Shown here: positions 6,873-14,339 of the stretch, piece by piece | Layout of the letters: each line of letters begins with the position of its first letter | Numbering within the stretch: position 1 is the stretch's first letter | NCBI GenBank assembly: GCA_019746355.1 | Contig: JAIESC010000266.1 | Location: 1 to 19,108, forward strand | DNA: 19,108 nucleotides | From: Xanthobacteraceae bacterium | GTDB taxonomy: Bacteria > Pseudomonadota > Alphaproteobacteria > Rhizobiales > Xanthobacteraceae | Direction of reading: 5' to 3' | The notes under the pieces: model-generated | What the model was told of the DNA's origin: nothing | Database searches by the model: none | The model's input: only the letters and a program-made list of their open reading frames with translations | Position numbers and translations under genes: made by a program

Positions 6873-8303
6873 ATGTACGGCGAGCTTGGCCTTTTCATCG
6901 ACGGTGCCTGGAGGAAGAACGGCGGCGCCAACAAGGGCGAAGACGTGATCAATCCGGCGACCGAGAAGCCGCTCGCGCACCTGCCGCACGCCAGCAAGGC
7001 CGATCTCGACGAGGCCCTGGAGTCCGCGAAGAAGGGCTTCGCGGCGTGGCGCGCCACCTCCGCCTACGACCGCTGCAAGATCATGCACAAGGCCGCCGAC
7101 CTGATGCGCGAACGGCATGACGCGATCGCCAAGATCATGGTGCTGGAGCAGGGCAAGCCCTACGCCGAGGCGCGCGGCGAGGTCATCGTCTCCGCCGACA
7201 TCATCGACTGGTACGCCGAGGAAGGCCGGCGCAGCTACGGCCGCATCGTGCCGGGCCGCGGCAAGGGTGTCCGCCAGCTCGTGGTGCAGGAGCCGATCGG
7301 CGTGGTCGCGGCGTTCACGCCGTGGAATTTCCCGGTGCTGACGCCGGCCCGCAAGATCGGCGGCGCGCTCGCGGCCGGCTGCTCGCTCATTCTCAAGGCC
7401 TCGGAAGAGACGCCGGGCGCCTGCGTCGAGATGGTGCGCTGCTTCGTCGACGCCGGCTTGCCGAAGGGCGTGCTGCACCTGGTGTTCGGCGTTCCCGCCG
7501 AAGTGTCCGAGCACCTGATGGCGAAGGACGCGATCCGCAAGATTTCATTCACCGGCTCGATCCCGGTCGGCAAGCATCTCGCGGCGCTCGCGGCCAAAGG
7601 CATGAAGCGCACGACGATGGAGCTCGGCGGTCACTCGCCGGTCGTGGTGTTCGCCGACGCCGATCCGGAGAAGGCGGCCGATACCATCGCTGCGTTCAAG
7701 TACCGCAACGCCGGCCAGGTCTGCATCTCGCCGACCCGCTTCTACGTGCAGGAGGACGTCTATCCGCGCTTCCTCAAGCGCTTCACCGAATATGCCAACG
7801 GCATCAAGCTCGGCGACGGGCTGGAGAAGAGCACGACCATGGGGCCGCTCGCCAACCCGCGGCGCCTTGACGCCATGGACGCCATCGTCGCCGATGCCAA
7901 GAGCCGCGGCGGCAAGATCGTCACCGGTGGCGAGCGCGGCGGCAACCAGGGCTTCTTCTACAAGCCGACCGTGATCACCGACGTGCCGGACGATTCCAGG
8001 ATCATGACCCAGGAGCCGTTCGGGCCGGTGGCGCCGATCGTCACCTTCAAGTCGTTCGACGAGGTGGTCGAGCGCGCCAACTCGCTGGAATTCGGCCTCG
8101 CCGCCTACGCGTTCACCACCTCGAACGCGACCGCCGCCGCGATCGGCGACGCGCTGGAAAGCGGCATGGTCGGCGTCAACTCGGTCGCGATCTCGACGCC
8201 CGAGACGCCGTTCGGCGGCGTCAAGGAATCCGGCCACGGCAGCGAGGGCGGCATCGAGGGCCTCGGTGCCTATCTTGTGACCAAGTTCATCTCGCAGGGG
8301 TAA
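6873..8303 (+). CDS. NAD(P)-dependent aldehyde dehydrogenase, semialdehyde dehydrogenase type
   Basis: A 476-residue aldehyde dehydrogenase that should oxidise an aldehyde or semialdehyde to the acid with NAD(P)+ in the cytoplasm. The active-site residues are all present: WNFP with Asn152, the FTGS coenzyme loop at 226-229, the general-base Glu250 in MELGG, the nucleophile Cys284 in AGQVC, and EPFGP at 381-385. The C-terminal FGGVKESGHGSEGG is typical of succinate-semialdehyde dehydrogenase-like members. ATG 6873 is chosen because AGAGAGG lies just upstream and the protein then begins at the usual point (FIDGAW at 8-13). An upstream ATG at 6837 would add 12 unconserved residues. With PrpD-like, SDR-like and MFS neighbours it probably ends a degradation pathway. 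Substrate unknown. Confidence 0.93.
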   Translation: MYGELGLFIDGAWRKNGGANKGEDVINPATEKPLAHLPHASKADLDEALESAKKGFAAWRATSAYDRCKIMHKAADLMRERHDAIAKIMVLEQGKPYAEARGEVIVSADIIDWYAEEGRRSYGRIVPGRGKGVRQLVVQEPIGVVAAFTPWNFPVLTPARKIGGALAAGCSLILKASEETPGACVEMVRCFVDAGLPKGVLHLVFGVPAEVSEHLMAKDAIRKISFTGSIPVGKHLAALAAKGMKRTTMELGGHSPVVVFADADPEKAADTIAAFKYRNAGQVCISPTRFYVQEDVYPRFLKRFTEYANGIKLGDGLEKSTTMGPLANPRRLDAMDAIVADAKSRGGKIVTGGERGGNQGFFYKPTVITDVPDDSRIMTQEPFGPVAPIVTFKSFDEVVERANSLEFGLAAYAFTTSNATAAAIGDALESGMVGVNSVAISTPETPFGGVKESGHGSEGGIEGLGAYLVTKFISQG

Positions 8304-8337
8304 TTTCGAACAGGACTACCTAGCGTCGTCGGGGGGA

Positions 8338-8964
8338 ATGATGCTGAAAGTTCTCAGCGTTATAGTTGGCTACCTGGTCGGGTATGCGACCGTGTTGGGC
8401 CTGTATTTTTCCCTGCCTGCTCCAAGACCGACGGACTGGTGGCATATAGCACTCCTCACGCTGCTTGGGGTTGGGTTTCTCGGGCTCGCGATTTGGGAAG
8501 CTTGGAGTCATCTGCGGTCAAGTCCAAAGAAAATTCGATTGGAAGACAAGGCAAAGATCAATCGATACATGCGTGATTGGATCGCGTCGGGAGGACGTAC
8601 AGTTGTGTTCACGAGAGATATGAGTTGGGTCAGCGAAGGTGACACCAAGTCAATGCTGCTTGAAAAGGCCAAACGTCACGAGCTTACAATCTGCGTTGAG
8701 AAAATGATTCCCGTAGCTGAAGAGCTTGGCTGTGCAGGAGCCAATGTGGTTATGTATGGCGAACTTGGTCATGTTCCCCGATCACGATACACCATAGTTG
8801 ATTTTGAGAGGGACGGCGCGCGCGTCGCTGTTGGCGGGGTAATCGGTCGTCATCACATCATTCAAGAATTCAGGATCGGTGAGCATCCATTCTTTGCAGT
8901 AGCGGAAGACCTTGCGAAAATCCTAATAGCATTCCAGCGTCGTGTAGATGCTGCGCCCCATTGA
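8338..8964 (+). CDS. Two-helix membrane protein of unknown function
   Basis: A 208-residue protein not confidently assigned to a family. Two hydrophobic segments, at about residues 5-24 and 36-56, make a short membrane hairpin. A soluble domain of about 140 residues follows, probably cytoplasmic. That domain has GGRTVVFTRDMSWV at 85-98 and RYTIVDFERDGARVAVGG at 150-167, which recall one half of a phospholipase D-like fold, but no HKD motif is visible, so this is only a lead. ATG codons lie at 8338 and 8341; a GGGGGG run sits directly upstream and would better serve 8341. Base composition is clearly lower in GC than the flanks: the line at 8521-8580 is 24/60 G+C against 38/60 at 7681-7740. The last 17 bases overlap the methyltransferase gene, which suggests coupled translation and acquisition as a pair. 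Confidence 0.8.
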   Translation: MMLKVLSVIVGYLVGYATVLGLYFSLPAPRPTDWWHIALLTLLGVGFLGLAIWEAWSHLRSSPKKIRLEDKAKINRYMRDWIASGGRTVVFTRDMSWVSEGDTKSMLLEKAKRHELTICVEKMIPVAEELGCAGANVVMYGELGHVPRSRYTIVDFERDGARVAVGGVIGRHHIIQEFRIGEHPFFAVAEDLAKILIAFQRRVDAAPH

Positions 8965-9685
8965 ACACAAAGACATTTCTCGGATCGTAGCGGAATGGGA
9001 CGCGCTGGCTCCTGTTCGGCACCGACAAATCTCTTCGGGCAACGACATTTCCTACAACCGCGTGATTGTGCCCGCGATCTTGCGTCTCCTAGAATCTGTA
9101 AAGCCGCGTAAGGTGCTGGACGTAGGTTGCGGAATCGGTGCGCTGACGATCCGAATCGCAGAATCGTCGGATGTTGTTGGAATTGACCCGAGTGGGCGCT
9201 CGATCGCTTTTGCACGAACATATGGAAGTAATCGATTGGCCCTCATTCAGGATACTGCGGAGAGCTACGCGCAAAGTGCTGATGGTAGTTTTGATGTCGT
9301 AGTTGCAAACATGGTTTTAATGGACGTTTTGTCTTTAGGCGACTTCCTGCGCGCTTGCCGGATGCTAACCAGTGAGGCAGGAGCTTTCGTGTTCTCGATA
9401 ACACATCCTTGCTTCTGGCCGGCCTATTACGGCTATGCGGACGCAGATTGGTTTTCATATGAGAAGGAAACTATTGTTGAAGGACCATTTCGCATTACCG
9501 GTGATCAGCACAATACTTTGGTCAGCACGCATGTGCATCGGTCGCTAGAGAGCTACATAAGTGCGCTTAACCGCGCAGGGTTCTTGATAAAAACGCTCGA
9601 AGAGCCAGCGCCTCCGGCAGATGTGAGCCCAGAATACAAAGCTAGATGGAAGTCTCCCCGATACCTAGTTGGGCTTTGTTGTTGA
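8948..9685 (+). CDS. Class I SAM-dependent methyltransferase
   Basis: A 245-residue methyltransferase with a Rossmann-like SAM-binding core. Motif I is VLDVGCGIGALT (residues 57-68). The ribose-binding acidic residue is Asp80 in GIDPS. Motif IV-like FDVVVANMVLMDVL spans 115-128. FSITHPCFWPAYYG follows, as in small-molecule methyltransferases of the UbiE/Methyltransf_11 type. Substrate is unknown. The start overlaps the preceding membrane-protein gene by 17 bases, so the two are likely co-translated. GC content is lower than in the metabolic genes on either side, as in its partner, pointing to horizontal acquisition of the two-gene unit. It lies well upstream of the Rieske gene with a 247-base gap. 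Confidence 0.88.
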   Translation: MLRPIEHKDISRIVAEWDALAPVRHRQISSGNDISYNRVIVPAILRLLESVKPRKVLDVGCGIGALTIRIAESSDVVGIDPSGRSIAFARTYGSNRLALIQDTAESYAQSADGSFDVVVANMVLMDVLSLGDFLRACRMLTSEAGAFVFSITHPCFWPAYYGYADADWFSYEKETIVEGPFRITGDQHNTLVSTHVHRSLESYISALNRAGFLIKTLEEPAPPADVSPEYKARWKSPRYLVGLCC

Positions 9686-9932
9686 AATTTTGCTTTTGCT
9701 CGCCCACTGCTGCTTCCCAAACTGGCTGGTGCCTGCGCGCCTTTCAGGATTCTGGGATTTCCATTCGCGTCTCCGTTGCTCGGTGGGGATGTGGCTATGA
9801 AAACCTGCGACCTTGAAGGGTCCGGAGAGGGGTGCTGCCCTAGTCTAACCTCTCGGAATCACCTCGTCGCGTTTGCCTCGGGCGCGAATGACGCTAATCT
9901 CCATCCGGCAAAATTAAGGAGCGCCTACCGGT
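9686..9932. other. Gap between the low-GC cassette and the Rieske gene
   Basis: No coding region, RNA gene or repeat was recognised in this 247-base stretch. It returns from the lower GC of the methyltransferase gene to the high GC of the ferredoxin gene. It ends with an AAGGAG ribosome-binding site about 11 bases before the ferredoxin ATG, so the promoter of the next genes probably lies here. Confidence 0.5.
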
Positions 9933-10259
9933 ATGGCTGAACTTGTGAAGCTCTGCCCCACCTCGGACGTCGCGGAAGGCTCCGTGAAAAGCTTCGAGGT
10001 GGGGAACAGCGTGCTCGCCGTCTACAACGTCGCCGGCGAGTACTACGTCACCGACAACGAATGCACCCACGGCGCGGCGAGCCTCGCCGAGGGCATTCTC
10101 GAGGACGACGTCATCGAGTGCACGCTGCACTTCGGCGCGTTCAACGTGAAGACCGGCGAGGCGGTGCAGGCGCCGTGCTTCACGCGGCTGCGCACCTACA
10201 AGGTCGTGGTGCAGGACGGGCAGGTGATGGTGGATATGGACAAGGAAGCCGGCGAATAG
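9933..10259 (+). CDS. Rieske [2Fe-2S] ferredoxin
   Basis: A 108-residue soluble Rieske ferredoxin of the non-heme iron oxygenase electron-carrier type. The cluster ligands are Cys44-x-His46 (CTHG) and Cys63-x2-His66 (CTLHFG) with 16 residues between the pairs, and the length is normal for the family. AAGGAG lies upstream of the ATG. Such proteins pass electrons from a reductase to a terminal Rieske oxygenase, but no oxygenase alpha subunit or reductase is next to it; the following gene encodes a flavin monooxygenase. The last 82 bases of this gene (10178-10259) are repeated at 11805-11886 with 6 mismatches, beyond the monooxygenase gene. Confidence 0.93.
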   Translation: MAELVKLCPTSDVAEGSVKSFEVGNSVLAVYNVAGEYYVTDNECTHGAASLAEGILEDDVIECTLHFGAFNVKTGEAVQAPCFTRLRTYKVVVQDGQVMVDMDKEAGE

Positions 10260-10401
10260 CCGGCGCTCTCGTTACGATGCGGGCGCTGCGCGCGAGGTAT
10301 CCAAGGCGTGCGGTGTCCGATCGCTCCGGGCAGCGCGACGACACGCCGATTGCGACCGTTGGTGACGGCAAACTCTGCGGCAAATGGCGAGACCATCGGC
10401 C

Positions 10402-11775
10402 ATGAACAGGACCATGCGCCTTGCGGCGTATTTCAACCCGACCGGCCATCACGTCGCCTCGTGGCGGCACCCGCGCTCGCAACGCGACGCTCACGTCAAC
10501 ATTCGCCACTACGTCGAGATCGCACGGACGGCAGAGCGAGCGAAGTTCGACATGATATTTCTCGCGGACAGTTCCGCGACGCGCGAGGCGCACATGGATG
10601 CGCTCAGCCGATCGGTCCAGTTCGTCGCCCATTTCGAGCCGATCACGTTGCTGTCGGCGCTGGCGATGGCAACCGAGCGGATCGGCCTGGTCGCGACCGC
10701 CTCGACGACCTACAACGAGCCGTACAATGTCGCGCGCAAGTTCGCCTCGCTCGACCATATCAGCCAGGGTCGCGCCGGCTGGAATCTCGTCACCTCGGCC
10801 CAGATCGCGGAAGCGTGGAACTTCGGCAAGTCTGCGGTCGATCCGCACGCCGTGCGCTACCCGCGCGCCCGCGAGTTTGCGCAGGTCGTGACCGGGCTAT
10901 GGGATTCCTGGGACGATGACGCGTTCGTCCGGGACGCTGACAGCGGCCTGTTCTTCGAGCCGGACAGAGTTCACACCCTCGATCATCAGGGCAACAACTA
11001 TACGGTTCGCGGCCCGCTCAACGTGCCGCGGCCACCGCAAGGCTGGCCGGTGATCGTGCAGGCCGGTGCGTCGGATGAAGGCAAGGAGCTCGCAGCGGAA
11101 TTTGCCGAGGCGATCTTCAGCCCGCATCTCACGCTGCAGGCGGCAAAGACTTATTACGACGACGTCAAAGGCCGTATGCGCCGGTTCGGCCGCGATCCTG
11201 AGCATCTCAAAATCCTTCCGGGCCTGAGCGTCGTCGTCGCAGCGACCGATGCGGAGGCGGAGGCGGACTTTGGCTTTTTGCAATCGCTGATCCATCCCAT
11301 GGTCGGCCGGGAAATTCTCTCGACCATGCTCGGCGGCCTCGACCTCTCTTCGTATTCGATGGACGAGCCGTTGCCGGACCCGCTGCCCGAGACGACAGGA
11401 AGCCGCGGTCATTACGACAGCATTCTGGCAATGGCCCGCCGCGAAAACCTCACCATCCGTCAGCTCGGCGAACGCGTCGCCGGGGCACGGGGCAAGAACG
11501 CGATCCATGGCGGTCCCAAGAAGGTCGCAGACTACATGGAGGAGTGGTTCGTCAACGGCGCTTGCGACGGCTTTTGCGTGATGCCGCCTTACATCCCGGG
11601 CGCCCATGATGATTTCTGCCAGCTCGTCATTCCCGAGCTGCAGCGCCGCGGGCTGTTCCGGACCGAATACGAAGGCTCGACGCTGCGCGAGCACCTGGGC
11701 TTGCCTCGCCCCAAGAGCCGCTATTCGGCCTCGACGATCCGCGCAAAATCAGATGTTCCGAAGGCCATGACATGA
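10402..11775 (+). CDS. FMN-dependent LLM-class monooxygenase (NtaA/SnaA/DszA family)
   Basis: A 457-residue bacterial luciferase-like flavin monooxygenase of the NtaA/SnaA/DszA branch, which uses FMNH2 supplied by a separate reductase to oxidise xenobiotics, sulfur compounds or aminopolycarboxylates. Family landmarks are TTYNEPYNVARKFASLDH followed by SQGRAGWNLVTS, the middle PVIVQAGASDEG, and the C-terminal FCVMPPYIPGAHDDF. The length is typical at 440-460 residues. ATG 10402 is preferred over in-frame 10384 because the conserved region (MRLAAYFNPTGHH) then starts at the usual distance. It is 142 bases after the Rieske gene and just before a damaged copy of that gene's end. No flavin reductase is visible nearby. 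Substrate unknown. Confidence 0.92.
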   Translation: MNRTMRLAAYFNPTGHHVASWRHPRSQRDAHVNIRHYVEIARTAERAKFDMIFLADSSATREAHMDALSRSVQFVAHFEPITLLSALAMATERIGLVATASTTYNEPYNVARKFASLDHISQGRAGWNLVTSAQIAEAWNFGKSAVDPHAVRYPRAREFAQVVTGLWDSWDDDAFVRDADSGLFFEPDRVHTLDHQGNNYTVRGPLNVPRPPQGWPVIVQAGASDEGKELAAEFAEAIFSPHLTLQAAKTYYDDVKGRMRRFGRDPEHLKILPGLSVVVAATDAEAEADFGFLQSLIHPMVGREILSTMLGGLDLSSYSMDEPLPDPLPETTGSRGHYDSILAMARRENLTIRQLGERVAGARGKNAIHGGPKKVADYMEEWFVNGACDGFCVMPPYIPGAHDDFCQLVIPELQRRGLFRTEYEGSTLREHLGLPRPKSRYSASTIRAKSDVPKAMT

Positions 11776-11785
11776 GCATGACGAT

Positions 11786-11886
11786 GGTCAATGTGCAGAC
11801 CGTTCTTCACGCGGCTGCGGACCTGCAATGTCGTGGTGCAGGACGGGCAGGTGATGGTGGATATGGACGAGGAAGCCGGGGACTAG
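11786..11886 (+). pseudogene. Duplicated, damaged 3' end of the Rieske ferredoxin gene
   Basis: Bases 11805-11886 match the last 82 bases of the Rieske gene (10178-10259) at 76 positions, including the stop codon. Just before that, 11786-11802 matches 10139-10155 at 14 of 17 bases. Between the two blocks the copy lacks about 20 bases, which shifts the frame. The second block still encodes FTRLRTCNVVVQDGQ, VMVDMDEEAGD and a stop, but no cluster ligands, so this is a dead fragment. It forms a direct repeat flanking the monooxygenase gene. An open frame starting at 11772 reads through it out of register and is an artefact. Confidence 0.85.
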
Positions 11887-11894
11887 GGCAGGCT

Positions 11895-12860
11895 GTGGGG
11901 CGGCTGTCTTCGATATCCGTTTTGCTTGCGGCGCTGGTCATGGCGGCGATTGCGCCCGCCGCTGCCCAGGATTACCCGACGCGCCCGATTACGCTGGTCC
12001 TGCCGTTTCCGGCCGGCAGCGGCCTTGATGTCACCGCGCGCCTCGTCGGCGACAATTTGTCAACGCGGCTCGGCCAGCCGGTCGTTGTGGAGAACAAGGC
12101 CGGCGCCAACGGGGCGCTCGCGGCGACCGCCGTCGCCCGTGCCGCGCCCGACGGATACACGATCTTCATGACGACCGTCTCGTCGCATTCAGCGGCGCCA
12201 TTCCTTCTGAAGTCGATCCCCTACGATCCCGTGAAGGATTTTGCACCCATCTCGCGCACCGGCAATCTGCCCTTCATCATGGTGATCGGACGATCCGTTC
12301 CCGCGAACGACTTTCGCGAGTTCACGGCTTACGCCAAGGCCAATCCGGGCAAGCTGAACTACGCCACCAGCAACGCCACCGGCATCGTCGGCGGCGCGGT
12401 CGTGTCGCGGCTCGCCGGCATCCGACTGAACCACGTGCCCTACAAATCAGCGCCGCAGGCGGTTCAGGATCTTCTGCGTGGTGAAATTTCGATGACGTTC
12501 GTCGATTTCGCCACCGGTCTCCCGCACGTGCAGTCCGGCGCGCTGCGGGCGCTTGCGGTGACCACGGCGGAGCGCAGCGCGCTGGTCCCGGATGTGCCGT
12601 CGATGAAGGAGGTCGGCTTGGATTTCGACATGGTCTCCTGGAACGGAATCTTCGCGCCGGCCGGGACGCCCCGGCCGATCGTCGACCGCCTCAACAAGGA
12701 GCTACGCGCGATCATCGCCGATCCGGCTGTCCAGGCACGGCTGCGGGCCGTTGGTTTCGATGCCTTCAGCAGCACGCCGGACGAGTTCGGCGAATTCGTC
12801 CGGGGTGAGCTCGCCAAATGGTCCCGCTGGACGCGGGAGGCCGGCATTCGCCCGGAATAG
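11895..12860 (+). CDS. Tripartite tricarboxylate transporter substrate-binding protein (Bug family)
   Basis: A 321-residue periplasmic binding protein of the TTT/Bug family, which captures carboxylates or related small acids. The signal peptide has a hydrophobic core at SVLLAALVMAAIAPAAAQ, with cleavage expected near residue 24. The mature protein begins with YPTRPITLVLPFPAGSGLD, the family signature. Further signatures are RAAPDGYTIF, NYATSNATG, and HVPYKSAPQAVQDLLRGE. GTG 11895 is chosen because it gives a complete signal peptide and has AGGGCAGG upstream; ATG 11940 would leave the signal peptide too short. The TctA and TctB membrane subunits are not visible, as is common for these often solitary genes. 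Its company suggests a ligand related to the monooxygenase substrate, which is inference. Confidence 0.92.
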   Translation: MGRLSSISVLLAALVMAAIAPAAAQDYPTRPITLVLPFPAGSGLDVTARLVGDNLSTRLGQPVVVENKAGANGALAATAVARAAPDGYTIFMTTVSSHSAAPFLLKSIPYDPVKDFAPISRTGNLPFIMVIGRSVPANDFREFTAYAKANPGKLNYATSNATGIVGGAVVSRLAGIRLNHVPYKSAPQAVQDLLRGEISMTFVDFATGLPHVQSGALRALAVTTAERSALVPDVPSMKEVGLDFDMVSWNGIFAPAGTPRPIVDRLNKELRAIIADPAVQARLRAVGFDAFSSTPDEFGEFVRGELAKWSRWTREAGIRPE

Positions 12861-13009
12861 ACGTCCAAAAGTCTCATTGCGTAACATGCAGAGCTGTACG
12901 CTCGGCGGCCGTCTTCAACGCAATTTATCTCGCTCTTCTTGCGCCAACGAGCTTGGTTCGATTTTGCGGTTCAAGTTGTCGGGCGATCTGCAGACACACG
13001 AGCAACTCG

Positions 13010-13497
13010 ACGTACGGCTTGTTGTCTGCCTTGGCCTTGTCGATGAATTTCAGCGCCTCGTCGCGGATTTCGTCGTCCACGGTTTCCATGCGCTTCGGGC
13101 ACAGCTCGCCGGCGTCTTCGACCTTCTGCTTCCCAACCTTGCCCCAGCGCGGGTCCACCGTTTGGTCGTCAACGCTGGAAGCTGACGAACGCACCATGTT
13201 GCGCGGCCCGACCTGATTCCGCAGGTCCTGCGGGTAGTTTGGGTGGCAGGGGTCTTCCATCGCGTCGAGATGATAGAGGTACCCAAAGAACTGATCGAAA
13301 CCGTGCACGGTCGGCAGAAACTCGTTTTTGTCGCCAAGATGGTTCTTGCGTAGCCCATTGACTTGAGCGCAGTGGCGATCGTCGGGGCCGCCGCCGGCAA
13401 ACCGATGGAAGCGCCGGCCTGTCCGACCGTGGTCATGCCGGTGCGGATTGGCAATTGTCCGGTGATGAAGTTTGCGCGTCCTGCCGTGCAACTTTCG
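13010..13497 (-). pseudogene. Arylsulfatase remnant, truncated at both ends and frameshifted
   Basis: Read on the minus strand, the fragment begins with [14 protein letters not shown], containing the Cys-type sulfatase core C-x-x-x-R whose Cys becomes formylglycine. It continues with [17 protein letters not shown] and [10 protein letters not shown]. Near 13350 the frame changes. The homology resumes with [30 protein letters not shown] and [16 protein letters not shown], ending at about KFIDKAKADNKPY. In intact relatives a short segment ending in GQFG lies between the two parts, so a small out-of-frame deletion is the likely cause. The metal-binding N-terminus and the C-terminal half are missing. 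The N-terminal end abuts a plus-strand BrkB remnant. Not functional. Confidence 0.85.
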
Positions 13498-13706
13498 GCA
13501 GCTACAACAAGACCTACGGATCGCTCGGCGCGATGATCGGGTTCATGATCTGGATTTGGCTTTCGGCCATCGTGATCCTGCTCGGGGCTGAGTTGAACGC
13601 CGAAGCCGAGCATCAGTCGGCGCGCGATACCACGGTCGGCGGGCCCAAGCCGATGGGAGCACGCGAGGCCCGCATGGCCGATACGCTCGGCCCTGCTCAA
13701 CCTTGA
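13488..13706 (+). pseudogene. C-terminal remnant of a YihY/BrkB-family membrane protein
   Basis: The frame from 13488 encodes [20 protein letters not shown], then [20 protein letters not shown], then [20 protein letters not shown]. This is the last membrane helix and cytoplasmic tail of YihY/virulence factor BrkB proteins, which are normally about 280-350 residues. Everything upstream of SYNKTY is missing, and the sequence there belongs to a sulfatase remnant on the other strand. The two homologies meet within about 10 bases (13488-13497), so a deletion or rearrangement joined them. An ATG at 13455 has only foreign sequence before the match, so expression of a useful product is unlikely. Confidence 0.82.
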
Positions 13707-13809
13707 GGCGGCCGCAGCCTTGCGAATGCGCTGCGCGCACCGCTGGATTCACACGGCACGCCGGCACGCTTCTCAAGGCCGCCAAAGCCCGCGGGGCGCG
13801 CCCGGACAC

Positions 13810-14268
13810 TCACCGATAATGCAGGGCGATGAGCTCGGCAACGCAGGCGGGCCGCTGGCCGCCTTCCAATTCGGTGGTGACGCCATAGGTGACACGCAGG
13901 CCGTCGGGCGCCACATCCTCGGCATCGGCGATAGTCACACGTCCGCGCAGTCGGGAGCCTGACGGAACTGGCGCGAGATAGCGGATTCGGTTGGCTCCGT
14001 AATTTAGCGTGCGCCTCAGGCCCCTGATCCGCGCAACGTTGCGAATGAATTCCGGCGCCAGTGCCAGTGTCAGGATTCCGTGCGCGATCGTTTTTTGTCC
14101 CGGCAGTTCGCGTTTGGCACGCTCGACGTCGACATGGATCCATTGATCGTCGCCGGTTGCGTCGGCGAAGCGGTCAATCTGCTCCTGGGTGACCTGGTGC
14201 CAGTCGCTGATGCCGATCTCGGTGCCGACCGCGGCTTTGAGGTCCTCGAAGTCGTTAAAGACGCGCAT
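13810..14268 (-). CDS. MaoC-family dehydratase
   Basis: A 152-residue single hot-dog protein of the MaoC / (R)-specific enoyl-CoA hydratase group, which adds or removes water on acyl-CoA thioesters. The hydratase motif is FADATGDDQWIHVD at about residues 34-47, with catalytic Asp40 and His45 in the D-x4-H spacing. KTIAHGILTLALAP follows at 59-72. Length is normal at about 150 residues. ATG 14268 is used because GGAAGCGGAC lies just upstream and the protein then starts at the usual family point; an upstream ATG at 14343 would overlap the preceding gene and add unconserved residues. It follows the oxidoreductase gene by 71 bases on the same strand and likely shares its transcript. Confidence 0.9.
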   Translation of the reverse strand: MRVFNDFEDLKAAVGTEIGISDWHQVTQEQIDRFADATGDDQWIHVDVERAKRELPGQKTIAHGILTLALAPEFIRNVARIRGLRRTLNYGANRIRYLAPVPSGSRLRGRVTIADAEDVAPDGLRVTYGVTTELEGGQRPACVAELIALHYR

Positions 14269-14339
14269 CTGTCCGCTTCCTTTGTCTGCGGCCTTAGGCT
14301 CAATTGCAACCTGCGCCGTTTCATGGCGCCGCCTCTGGG

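Noticed and set aside
9686..9932. A riboswitch or small RNA upstream of the Rieske gene
   Set aside because: No conserved fold or recognisable motif was found by eye; the gap is merely the likely promoter region.
11772..11894. A longer binding protein starting at 11772 and overlapping the monooxygenase stop codon by four bases
   Set aside because: The first 41 codons run through the damaged ferredoxin repeat, and the signal peptide begins only after GTG 11895.
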